A stretch of 64,000 nt of DNA. Origin: a bacterium YEK0313. GTDB taxonomy: Bacteria > Pseudomonadota > Alphaproteobacteria > Rhizobiales > Phreatobacteraceae. This document shows, in pieces, positions 7,848 to 15,757 of this stretch. Position 1 is the first letter of the stretch. The number at the start of each line of letters is the position of its first letter. The notes beneath the pieces were generated by a model, which saw only the letters and a list, made by a program, of their open reading frames with translations, was not told the origin of the DNA and ran no database searches. Location: NCBI GenBank assembly GCA_000751295.2, contig CCMO02000001.1, positions 5,176,951 to 5,240,950 of the forward strand, in the 5' to 3' direction. The position numbers were made by a program, and so were the translations under genes.

Positions 7848-9170
7848 ATGGCTCTCCCGGACACCGCGCCGTCAGGCGCTCCTGCCCGACGCATGATGGC
7901 CGGTGCGGACCTCACCGAGCGCGACCGGGAAAAGCTCGGCGCGCTGAGGCGGGTCAAGATCGTGGCCACCAGCCTGCTCGCCGGCAGCGTCTCGCTCATG
8001 GTGGTCGCCAAGCTCCTGGAGCATCGCCACCCCGCCTGGGGTTTTGTCGCCGCCTTCGCGGAAGCGGCCACCATCGGCGGCCTCGCCGACTGGTATGCGA
8101 TCGTCGCCCTGTTCAAGCATCCGCTCGGCCTGCCCATTCCGCACACGGCGATCATCCAGAGGAACCAGAGCCGCATCGCCGACAGTCTCGGCGAATTCGT
8201 CGAGGTCAATTTCCTGGCGCCGGGGCCGGTGGAGGCGAAGCTGCGCGAGGTCGACTTCGCCCGGCTGATCGCCGACTGGCTCGCCGATCCCGCCAAGAGC
8301 GGCAATCTCTCGCGCTTCGGGCTCAAGCTGCTGCCGCAGGCGATCGCCGGCATGGACCAGTCGGGTATCAAGGAGTTCATCTCGGCGCGCATGATGGAGC
8401 AGCTGAACGCGCTGAAGATCGCTCCCCTCGCCGCCCAGATCCTGACCTCGATCACCGACGACGGCCGGCATCAGCGGCTGCTCGACGAACTGCTCACGGC
8501 GCTGAAGGGGCTGCTCGCCGACGAGCCGACGCTGGAGAGCATCCGCGAGAAGATCCGCCAGGAGCTGCCCTCGCTGTTCAACCTGTTCAAGGCCGACGCC
8601 TATCTCCTGCGCAAGATCATCAAGTCCACCCTGTCCTTCCTCGACGATGTCGGCGCCGACCCGAACCATGCGCTGCGCGGCGAGTTCGACCGCTTCGTCC
8701 AGGCCTTCATCGTCAACCTGCGGGAGAGCCCGGACTATGCCGCCAAGGCCGAGAAGCTGAAGCAGGACCTTCTCACCCGCAAGGAACTGCGCGGCCTGGC
8801 CCAGGACCTGTGGAAGAGCCTCACCACGTTCCTGGAAAAGGACCTTGCCGGCCCGCAGTCGATGGTCGAGGCCGCGCTCGGCAACTTCCTCACCGACCTC
8901 GGCCGCAAGCTGATGAACGACCCGCGCATGGGCGCGGAAATCAACCAGGGGTTCGTGGTGGCCCTGACCACCTTCGTCGAGGCGCAGAAGAGCGGCGTCT
9001 CGCGTTTCATCGCCGAACAGGTGAAATCCTGGGACATGCAGCAGCTGATCCGGCTGATCGAGATCAATATCGGCCGCGACCTGCAATATATCCGGCTGAA
9101 CGGCACCCTGATCGGCGGCCTCGCCGGCCTGCTCCTTCACACGATCGAGGTGCTCTTGAAGATCGCTTGA
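7848..9170 (+). CDS. DUF445 domain inner-membrane protein (YjiN type)
   Basis: A 440-residue protein of the DUF445 family. It has an N-terminal membrane segment around residues 36-60 (IVATSLLAGSVSLMVVAKLL), the family signature FAEAATIGGLADWYAIVALF with HPLGLPIPHTAII (about 68-105), a long helical middle, and a hydrophobic C-terminal segment (LIGGLAGLLLHTIEVLL). This N- and C-anchored plan is usual for the family, whose biochemical role is unknown. The start is set by GGAGG at 7836-7841. It sits between two phasin genes; a link to granules is only positional. Confidence 0.88.
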   Translation: MALPDTAPSGAPARRMMAGADLTERDREKLGALRRVKIVATSLLAGSVSLMVVAKLLEHRHPAWGFVAAFAEAATIGGLADWYAIVALFKHPLGLPIPHTAIIQRNQSRIADSLGEFVEVNFLAPGPVEAKLREVDFARLIADWLADPAKSGNLSRFGLKLLPQAIAGMDQSGIKEFISARMMEQLNALKIAPLAAQILTSITDDGRHQRLLDELLTALKGLLADEPTLESIREKIRQELPSLFNLFKADAYLLRKIIKSTLSFLDDVGADPNHALRGEFDRFVQAFIVNLRESPDYAAKAEKLKQDLLTRKELRGLAQDLWKSLTTFLEKDLAGPQSMVEAALGNFLTDLGRKLMNDPRMGAEINQGFVVALTTFVEAQKSGVSRFIAEQVKSWDMQQLIRLIEINIGRDLQYIRLNGTLIGGLAGLLLHTIEVLLKIA

Positions 9171-9275
9171 AACCGCTGGCGCGGGCCCTTAGGCTTTTTG
9201 TCCGTGAAGCATCGACAGGGCGCCCCATGCCTCTGAAACGTTGCTGAATGGGACCGGCCAATCGGGAGAAGCGAC

Positions 9276-9698
9276 ATGACCCAGACGCAGCAGTCGATCC
9301 TGGAGATGTTCACCAAGCTCGGTCAGGATCTGAAGATCCCGTCCGTCGACATGGAAAAGATCATTGCCCATCACCGCAAGAACCTCGAGGCCCTGAGCGC
9401 CAGCGGCAAGGCCGCCGCCGAGGGCGCCGCGGCTTTCGCGGCCAAGCAGCGCGAGATCGTCGAAGCGGCGATCAGGGACATCCAGTCGGCGGCGCAGAAC
9501 TTCAAGATGCCGGGCAGCCCGCAGGAGGCCATGGCCGCCCAGTCGGAATTCGCCAAGAGATCGATCGACGCCGCGATCCAGAACACCAAGGATCTCGCCG
9601 AGCTCGTGCAGAAGTCCAATCAGGACGCCATGCGGATCATTCAGGACCGCATGAAGGAGAGCTTCGAGGAGATCAAGTCGAGCTTCACCAAGAAATAG
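9276..9698 (+). CDS. Phasin family protein
   Basis: A 140-residue, wholly helical, amphipathic protein. The blocks LEMFTKLGQDLKIPSVDMEK, HHRKNLEALSASGKAAAEGA and FAAKQREIVEAAIRDIQS match phasins of the Rhizobiales and Bradyrhizobium type, which bind the surface of PHA granules. GGGAG precedes the ATG. It is followed after 24 bases by a strong terminator, so it is probably monocistronic. It is distinct from the phasin at 7000, giving two granule-coat candidates beside phaC-phaZ. Confidence 0.9.
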   Translation: MTQTQQSILEMFTKLGQDLKIPSVDMEKIIAHHRKNLEALSASGKAAAEGAAAFAAKQREIVEAAIRDIQSAAQNFKMPGSPQEAMAAQSEFAKRSIDAAIQNTKDLAELVQKSNQDAMRIIQDRMKESFEEIKSSFTKK

Positions 9699-9721
9699 CG
9701 CCGCGCGCTGCGAGCCGAGTG

Positions 9722-9757
9722 AAAAGGGCGGGACCAGCCGAGAGGCCCCGCCCTTTT
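9722..9757 (+). terminator. Rho-independent terminator
   Basis: Perfect 11-bp stem AAAAGGGCGGG / CCCGCCCTTTT with a 14-base loop, lying between the phasin and the convergent hydrolase. The A-run and T-run at the ends make it usable from both sides. Confidence 0.85.
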
Positions 9758-9790
9758 GTCTGATCCGCCCGCCGTCCCCCGCGCATCCGC

Positions 9791-10567
9791 TCAGTGCGGA
9801 CGCGCCGGGTCGGGGTAGAAGACCTTGCGCCAGCCGCTGCGGTCGAACGGCGTGAACGTGCCTTCCGGCTGCGCGAGACGATCGGCAACCGCATAGACGG
9901 CCGCCGGATTGTGGCCGAGCCCGCAATGACTGCCGGGCACTTCGATATTCTCGGTGATCGGGCCTTCCACCTCGACGCAGCACTGCCAGGCGCAAATGCC
10001 GTCGGTGCGGCTGTAGATGGCTGTCGTCGGCACCGGCGGCGGCGCGGCGATGGCGCCGCCCATATGGTTGTCGCGATCGTCGACCTTGTGGCCCGAGGTG
10101 AATTCGTAAAGCCGCCAGGCATTGGTGGCACGGGGCGAGCCGGCGAACGGACTGCCGAGGGTGATCACCGAGCGCACGCTGTCGGGCAATGCCTTGGCAA
10201 GCTGGCGGGCATAGATGCCGCCGAGGCTCCAGCCGACCAGGCTGACCTTGCGGCCATATTCGTCGTTGAGCTGCTTCACGCGGTCGACCATGCGGCGCTC
10301 GAACCCCGGCAGCAGGCCGTAGTTGCGGCCGAGCTCCCAGCCATGCGCGGCATAGCCCTGGCCGGCCAGGAAGGTGCGCAGCGGACCGGTAGAGCGGTCC
10401 GACGTGATCAGGCCCGGCAGCACCAGAACCGGGTGGCCATCGCCGCGCGGCGCGGAGGCGATCAGCGGATAGGCCGCGACGAAGGCGGCCAGTTCCGGCA
10501 GTGCCCGCCCCTCCAGGAGCAGCAGGGCTGTCGACGGCGGTGCGAGATGGGGGGATGCTGATGCCAT
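9791..10567 (-). CDS. Alpha/beta-hydrolase (lipase/esterase-like)
   Basis: A 258-residue alpha/beta-hydrolase. PVLVLPGLITSDRST provides the oxyanion strand, LVGWSLGGIYAR the nucleophile elbow (GWSLG serine, about residue 124), and GSHCGLGHNP a candidate catalytic His near the C-terminus. The ATG at 10567 follows GAGAGGAAG; the frame stays open far upstream but without family character. The gene is downstream of and codirectional with the wax ester synthase, so a role in storage-lipid turnover is plausible but unproven. It has no signal peptide, so it is probably cytoplasmic. Lipase, thioesterase or depolymerase accessory functions are all possible. Confidence 0.78.
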   Translation of the reverse strand: MASASPHLAPPSTALLLLEGRALPELAAFVAAYPLIASAPRGDGHPVLVLPGLITSDRSTGPLRTFLAGQGYAAHGWELGRNYGLLPGFERRMVDRVKQLNDEYGRKVSLVGWSLGGIYARQLAKALPDSVRSVITLGSPFAGSPRATNAWRLYEFTSGHKVDDRDNHMGGAIAAPPPVPTTAIYSRTDGICAWQCCVEVEGPITENIEVPGSHCGLGHNPAAVYAVADRLAQPEGTFTPFDRSGWRKVFYPDPARPH

Positions 10568-10922
10568 GCCGCTTCCTCTCTTTCGCGGGGGCGGCATTCG
10601 CGCGAAGCCCGCTTCTTGGTCCGAGTCGAGGATGACCGGACCTCCAAGAAGATCATTCCGTAGCCGTCTCGGCAAGCCGGCCTTCCGCAACGGCGACCGA
10701 CAACAGGACTGACGGTATCGAGTCTTGGTACATAGGAAGCGCGGACGGGCAGCGAAAGAGCACGCGCTCTTCGCCGCCGGCCGTCTTGATACGCGCGGCG
10801 TTGCCACGGTGAGCTCCCGACGGGTCTTGCGACCCGGTCGGGATCTACTCAACCGATGTGACTGACCTTCCGCCTCAGGTCAGGACGCCGTGAACCTCTC
10901 GGCCCTCGGCGCCTGGCAGCGG
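10568..10922. other. Gap between hydrolase and wax ester synthase genes
   Basis: No convincing gene in 355 bases. A 7-bp inverted repeat CTGACCT / AGGTCAG (10862-10883, eight-base loop) follows the stop codon of the wax synthase and could be its transcript end. The rest presumably carries the hydrolase promoter; no clear -35/-10 pair was recognised. Confidence 0.5.
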
Positions 10923-11417
10923 TCACTTGGGGGCGGCGGCAGCGGCCTTTGCGGGGGCCTTGGCCTTGGCCGCAGCCTTCGGCTTTGCAGCAGCCTTGGC
11001 CGGAGCCTTGGCCTTGGCAGCGGCCGGGGCCTTCGCGGCAGCGGCCTTCGCCGGAGCCTTGGCCTTCGCAGCGGCCGGAGCCTTTGCAGCAGCGGCCTTC
11101 GCCGGAGCCTTGGCCTTCGCAGGGGCCTTGGCCTTGGCGGCGGCCGGAGCCTTCGCGGCAGCAGCCTTAGCCGGAGCCTTGGCCTTCGCAGGGGCCTTGG
11201 CCTTGGCGGCAGCCGGAGCCTTCGCGGCAGCGGCCTTCGCCGGAGCCTTGGCCTTCGCGGCAGCCGGGGCCTTCGCGGCAGCGGCCTTCGCCGGAGCCTT
11301 GGCGGCAGCCGGCTTCGCGGCGGCGGCTTTCGCCGGAGCCTTGGCCTTTGCCTCAGTCTTGGGTTTTGCCTCCTTGGCAGCACCCGCCTTCGCAGTCTTC
11401 GCCGTAGTCTTCGCCAT
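10923..11417 (-). repeat. Degenerate tandem repeat encoding Ala-Lys-Pro-rich tail
   Basis: Roughly 39-48-base units, rich in GCCTTCGCCGGAGCC on the plus strand, are repeated about ten times with variation. They encode AAKAPAKAKAPAK-type units. The similarity at the nucleotide level implies recent expansion by slippage or unequal crossing over, so copy number may vary between strains. Confidence 0.85.
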
Positions 11418-12908
11418 TGCCGTCTCCTTGGGCTCTGTAGCGACCACGGCCGCAGCTTGAGGCGCGGTTTGGGAACCGAACCTTTTCGCCACGGCCGCCT
11501 TCAGTTCGTCCAGGGCGTCGCCGAGATAGTCGGCGAGCCTGACGATATCCGGAACCGCGCGTCGGTCGGCGGTCAGGCCGAAATCGAGCTTGTCCAGATA
11601 GCTCTGCACTGTGAGGTTGAGACCGATACCGTGCACCGGGATCGACACGGGATAGAGGGCCAGCACCTTGGCGCCGGCGCAGTAGAGCGGGAACGGTGGC
11701 CCCGGCGTGTTCGAAATGACGACGTTCGCGCCCATCGGGATGACATCGGCGAGACCCGACTTCGCGAACAGCTGCATCATCTGCGGCAACAGCACTGGCG
11801 CGCCGAGCATGGTGAAGTCTTTCGGCGCGGCATCCTTGGCCGCGCCCGCGAGCGTCTTGGACGTCGTCGCCGTGCGCTGGATCGCGATCAGCCGCTCGAG
11901 CGGATCGGCGACATCGGTCGCCAGCGAGCAGCTCATGCCGAACACCTGATTGTTGATCTCGGTATCGCCCGCCTCGCGCAGCGAGATCGGCACGAAGGCG
12001 ACGAGCGGCGTTTTCGGCAGGGCCTTGCGATCGATCAGATAGCGCCTGAGTGCGCCCGCGCAGATCGCCATGACCACGTCGTTGATCTTGGCGCCGGTGG
12101 CCTTGCCGATCGTCTTGGCATCGGTCAGCGACAGCGAGCGCGCCGCATAGGAGCGCTGGCCGGTGATCGTCACGTTGAGTGGCGTCTTCGGCGGCAGCAG
12201 GTTCGGCAGGGCCGGTGCCCCGCCCGCCTCCTTCTCGTCCTTGGCGCGGCCGCCCGGCATCAGCATGCCGGCGACCGTCGTGAGCATCTGCGCGCCCGCG
12301 GCGAGCACCGTGAAGTGCTGTCTCACGGCATTGGCCACCAGCGTGTTCAGATTTGCGAGCGCGCGCTCGGCGGGCGCGGGTTTCGGTTTTTTCGGGCTCG
12401 GCGCAGGGGCCGGTTCGACCTCGCGCGGGGTCGGCGTCACGTCGTAGAGCGCCTTGGTGATGACCATGCCGGCGCCACCGTCGACGGCCGCATGATGCAC
12501 CTTCGAATAGAGCGCGACGCGTCCGTCGGCGAAGCCCTCGATGACGGTGAACTGCCACAGCGGGCGCGACCGGTCGAGCACCACCGAATGCAGGTCGCCG
12601 ACCATCGCTTCAAGCTGCGCGAAGCTGCCCGGCTTCGGCAGCTGGGTGTGCTTGATGTGATAGTCGAGATCGACATCGCCGGCATCGACCCAGCCGGGAT
12701 GATCGAGGTCGAGCACGGTCCGCGCGAGCTTCTTGGAGAAGATCGGGACGAGGTGCACGCGGCTTGCGAAGAAGGTGCGGAAGTGGTCGTAGAACGAGCC
12801 CTTCAGACCTTCGGGTTTTTCGTAGACGGTGAGCCCCGCTACGTGCATCGGCGTCTCGGGCGTTTCCATGTAGAGGAACGTCGCGTCGATGCCACTGAGC
12901 TGCTTCAT
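10923..12908 (-). CDS. Wax ester synthase/diacylglycerol acyltransferase with C-terminal histone-H1-like (AAKP) tail
   Basis: A 661-residue protein. Residues 1 to about 490 are a complete WS/DGAT acyltransferase. It shows MKQLSGIDATFLYMETPETP at the start, the PLW motif (116-118), the catalytic HHAAVDG (His138-His139 to Asp143-Gly144) and INDVVMAICAGALRRYL. It should transfer acyl groups from acyl-CoA to a fatty alcohol or diacylglycerol. From about residue 498 to the end the protein is almost only Ala, Lys and Pro (AKAKAPAKAAAAK repeats), like the DNA-binding tail of PhaF and AlgP. WS/DGATs normally stop near residue 460-500, so the tail is extra. It begins MAKTTAKTAKAGAAK directly behind an AAGGAG site, so it may also be translated alone. 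The start ATG follows AGGGGAAA. The gene is divergent from phaC. Confidence 0.85.
   Translation of the reverse strand: MKQLSGIDATFLYMETPETPMHVAGLTVYEKPEGLKGSFYDHFRTFFASRVHLVPIFSKKLARTVLDLDHPGWVDAGDVDLDYHIKHTQLPKPGSFAQLEAMVGDLHSVVLDRSRPLWQFTVIEGFADGRVALYSKVHHAAVDGGAGMVITKALYDVTPTPREVEPAPAPSPKKPKPAPAERALANLNTLVANAVRQHFTVLAAGAQMLTTVAGMLMPGGRAKDEKEAGGAPALPNLLPPKTPLNVTITGQRSYAARSLSLTDAKTIGKATGAKINDVVMAICAGALRRYLIDRKALPKTPLVAFVPISLREAGDTEINNQVFGMSCSLATDVADPLERLIAIQRTATTSKTLAGAAKDAAPKDFTMLGAPVLLPQMMQLFAKSGLADVIPMGANVVISNTPGPPFPLYCAGAKVLALYPVSIPVHGIGLNLTVQSYLDKLDFGLTADRRAVPDIVRLADYLGDALDELKAAVAKRFGSQTAPQAAAVVATEPKETAMAKTTAKTAKAGAAKEAKPKTEAKAKAPAKAAAAKPAAAKAPAKAAAAKAPAAAKAKAPAKAAAAKAPAAAKAKAPAKAKAPAKAAAAKAPAAAKAKAPAKAKAPAKAAAAKAPAAAKAKAPAKAAAAKAPAAAKAKAPAKAAAKPKAAAKAKAPAKAAAAAPK
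11415..11429 (-). promoter_or_regulatory. Internal ribosome binding site and in-frame ATG at the start of the AAKP tail
   Basis: On the minus strand AAGGAG (11429-11424) is followed after six bases by ATG (11417-11415), in frame with the WS/DGAT gene exactly at the domain junction (Met498). Initiation here would yield a free 164-residue basic protein. This is the best ribosome site in the neighbourhood. Whether it is used is inferred. Confidence 0.5.
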
Positions 12909-13791
12909 CGTCGTTTCCCCTGTGCCGTTTTTCTCCTGCGCCGTGGCGGAGAGCCCGGCGCGGGGCTCGCTCTCACCATTGAACGCCGAGACGGCAACGG
13001 AACGCAAGTGCATCCTCTCGAAAGTCAAACTGCTGATTTCTCGTGATTCTCGCAAGCCTTGTGCTTGAGCGACGAAGTTGCCGGCCCTTGAACGCAACGG
13101 CAATGCCGCTCTAAGCTGGTCTCAACGACAAGAATGCGAGGGGAGAAAGCGACGTGGATCGCGCGGCGGAAAAGCCTTGTCTCGACCTCGTTCGCGACCT
13201 CGCAGACGATCGTTGCAGCGCGCCGATCCGCACTGATTATCGAAATAAATTCATAACTGATTTCAATGCGTTAGATGCATTCGAAAGAAGCGGCGCGCGG
13301 TTCTGCGGAGAACATCGCGGAGCGCTTGCGCATGATCTCGGCTATCCTGAGTCAAGCCTCGCGAAAGACGTTCGAGAGCATCTCGATCAGGCGCGCGGCG
13401 ATGCCGCGCGAGGACGCCTCGCGCTCATCGTTTTTTTCTTCGACGACGATCGTGCGAGCGACTGCGCGCAGTGGTCGACATCGACCTGTGCGCGACGTAA
13501 GCGCGACGTCGACGCCGATGTCGGAGACGACCGGCACGCACGACGTGCCATCGTGATGACGACGATGTGCAGCGTGTCGCACGCGACGCTGCGCATGGCC
13601 ACTGCGCGTCGTCATGAGAGGCGACGCGCACGACGCTCGCACGACGCCGATCCGCATCGCGACGATGCGCGCCGCGCGCGTCGCGCGATCCATCATTCAG
13701 GGCTCCGCCGGACGACGCGCGCGATGCGCATCGCGGCGTGCTGAGCCCGAGCATTTTTCTGCGCATGCCGACCTCACGAGGGAGTACCAGC
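12909..13791. other. Divergent intergenic region, wax synthase / phaC, with compositionally odd DNA
   Basis: These 883 bases separate the divergent lipid and PHA synthase genes. Part 13225-13290 is AT-rich; a weak -35/-10 pair (TTGCAG 13213-13218, 16 bases, GATTAT 13235-13240) could serve phaC. Part 13480-13740 is a near-simple sequence built from CGACG, CGCAC and GCATCG words on both strands. Several frames stay open through it, including one from a GTG at 13154 with a GGGGAGA site, but their products are Arg/His/Asp-rich with no domain, so no gene is called. Confidence 0.5.
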
Positions 13792-15630
13792 ATGGCCCGC
13801 ACTCCGGCCTCGAAATCCACCACCGGATCGACGACCAAGACCGCGAAGAGCGCTGCGTCGAAAGCCGCCGCGCGCGCCGCCACGGACAAGGCGAAACCCG
13901 CGGCGCAGGCATCGCCGGAAGCGCGCACCGACGCTCCGCCGACCATCCGGCCGCTCGCCGAGCAGATCGCCGAGGAGGCCTCGCAGAACACGCTCGCGCT
14001 CAACCCGCTCGTCGGCGTGCGCACCGAGGATCTGTTCGACGCCGCGCGCACCGTCGTCGGCGCGCTCGCCGCGCAGCCGCAGATCCTCGCCGAGCAGTGG
14101 ATGGGTTTGCTCGGCGAGCTCGGCAAGATCGTCACCGGCCGCTCGGAGGTCGCGCCCGATCCGAAGGACAAGCGCTTCGCCGATCCCTCATGGACCGGCA
14201 ACCCGCTGCATCGCAGCCTGATGCAGTCCTACCTCGCCTGGTCCAACACCATCACCGCGGCGGTCGCGAAGACCGACCTGCCGGACAAGGAGGCGGCGCG
14301 CGCGCGGCTGGTCACCTCGATCTTCGTCGACGCAATGGCCCCGTCCAACACGCTGATCGGCAATCCGCAGGCGCTGAAGCAGGTCATCGACAGCAAGGGC
14401 AAGAGCCTCGTCGAGGGCATGAAGAACTACATCACCGATCTGGCCCGCAATGGCGGCCTGCCGAGCCAGGTCGACATGTCGAAATTCAAGGTCGGCGAAA
14501 ACCTCGCCAATACGCCGGGCACGGTGGTGTTCAAGAACGAGGTGCTCGAGCTGATCCTCTACACGCCCACCACCGAGACCGTGGTGGCGCGGCCGCTGCT
14601 CATCGTGCCGCCCCAGATCAACAAATATTATGCGGTCGACCTCGCGCCCAACAAGAGCATGATCCGCTTCCTGCTCGCCAACGGCATCCAGCCGTTCTGC
14701 ATCTCCTGGCGCAACCCCACCGTGCGCGAGCGCGACTGGGGTCTCGACACCTATATCCAGGCGCTCGACGAGGCCGTCGACGCGGCGCGCGAGATCACCG
14801 GCCAGGACAAGATCAACATCATGGGATCCTGCTCCGGCGGCATCACCACCTCGACCTATGCCGGCTGGCTCGCCGGGCGGCAGCAGGACAAGCTCAACGC
14901 CATCATCCTGGCGGTCTGCGTGCTCGACACCGAGGCCGGAGCCGACACCGATTTCGCCGCGCTGGTGACGCCGGAATCCGTCCTCGCCGCCAAGCAGCTC
15001 TCGGCGACGCGCGGCATCCTCGACGGCAACGACCTCGCCAAGATGTTCGCGTGGATGCGGCCGAACGACCTCGTCTGGAACTACTGGGTCAACAACTACC
15101 TGATGGGCAACCAGCCGCCGGCTTTCGACATCCTGTTCTGGAACGCCGACACGACCCGTCTGCCGGCGCGCCTGCATGGCGACTTCCTCGACCTGATCTT
15201 CACCAATCCCTTCGTCAATCCCGGCAAGATGTCGATCAGCGGCACGCCGATCGACATGCGCAAGGTGAAGGCCGACACCTATGTGATCGGCGGCACCACC
15301 GATCACATCACGCCCTGGAAGGCCGTCTATCAGACCGCCCGCATCTACGGGCCGGGCACCACCTATGTCCTGTCCAATTCCGGCCATCTGCAGAGCCTCT
15401 TGAACCCGCCCGGCAATCCCAAGGCCTGGTTCGTCACCGGCCCGGCCAAATCGGCCGATGCCGACGCCTGGACGGCGACCGGCACGAAGCACGAGGGCTC
15501 GTGGTGGACCCACTGGGTCGACTGGCTGAAGGAGCGCGGCAACGGCGAGACCGCAGCGCCGAAACAGCCGGGCAGCAAGAAGCACAAGGCGATCGGCCCG
15601 GCTCCGGGCACCTATGTGTTCGAGCCGTGA
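13792..15630 (+). CDS. phaC: Poly(3-hydroxyalkanoate) polymerase, class II-like
   Basis: A 612-residue PHA synthase that polymerises (R)-3-hydroxyacyl-CoA on the granule surface. The lipase-like box is GSCSGG with nucleophile Cys347; Asp504 (TTDHITPW) and His532 (NSGHLQS) complete the triad. Blocks such as NGGLPSQVDMSKF, ERPLLIVPPQINK-like RPLLIVPPQINKYY, WMRPNDLVWNYWVNNYL and the ending PGTYVFEP are those of pseudomonad class II (medium-chain-length) synthases rather than of class I enzymes with a GYCVGG-type box. The N-terminus (about 45 residues) is an added Ala/Lys/Thr-rich basic segment. The ATG follows GAGGGAG. It is followed by phaZ, the Pseudomonas gene order. Class assignment is from recalled alignments. 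Confidence 0.9.
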   Translation: MARTPASKSTTGSTTKTAKSAASKAAARAATDKAKPAAQASPEARTDAPPTIRPLAEQIAEEASQNTLALNPLVGVRTEDLFDAARTVVGALAAQPQILAEQWMGLLGELGKIVTGRSEVAPDPKDKRFADPSWTGNPLHRSLMQSYLAWSNTITAAVAKTDLPDKEAARARLVTSIFVDAMAPSNTLIGNPQALKQVIDSKGKSLVEGMKNYITDLARNGGLPSQVDMSKFKVGENLANTPGTVVFKNEVLELILYTPTTETVVARPLLIVPPQINKYYAVDLAPNKSMIRFLLANGIQPFCISWRNPTVRERDWGLDTYIQALDEAVDAAREITGQDKINIMGSCSGGITTSTYAGWLAGRQQDKLNAIILAVCVLDTEAGADTDFAALVTPESVLAAKQLSATRGILDGNDLAKMFAWMRPNDLVWNYWVNNYLMGNQPPAFDILFWNADTTRLPARLHGDFLDLIFTNPFVNPGKMSISGTPIDMRKVKADTYVIGGTTDHITPWKAVYQTARIYGPGTTYVLSNSGHLQSLLNPPGNPKAWFVTGPAKSADADAWTATGTKHEGSWWTHWVDWLKERGNGETAAPKQPGSKKHKAIGPAPGTYVFEP

Positions 15631-15757
15631 GCGCCCGCGACCGCGCCATGCCCCGGCCGGACGGCGGGCATGGCGGGTCTTGCGAATGCGCGTTAGCCTC
15701 AACGCCGTCGGCGCCGCGCATGATTCTGCCACCGGCGCGCAGGACAGGGAGCATGCC

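Noticed and set aside
10923..11400. Regular repeats that could suggest a CRISPR array
   Set aside because: There are no unique spacers; the units are contiguous, vary by codon-like changes and encode an Ala-Lys-Pro protein tail.
10890..13046. Plus-strand frame of 718 codons antisense to the WS/DGAT gene
   Set aside because: The Leu/Gly/Arg repeats are the complement of the Ala-Lys-Pro tail; the minus strand carries the acyltransferase motifs.
13154..13744. Plus-strand frame with GTG and a good GGGGAGA site upstream of phaC
   Set aside because: The product becomes Arg/His/Asp-rich simple sequence with no domain, other frames are equally open, and composition rather than selection explains it.
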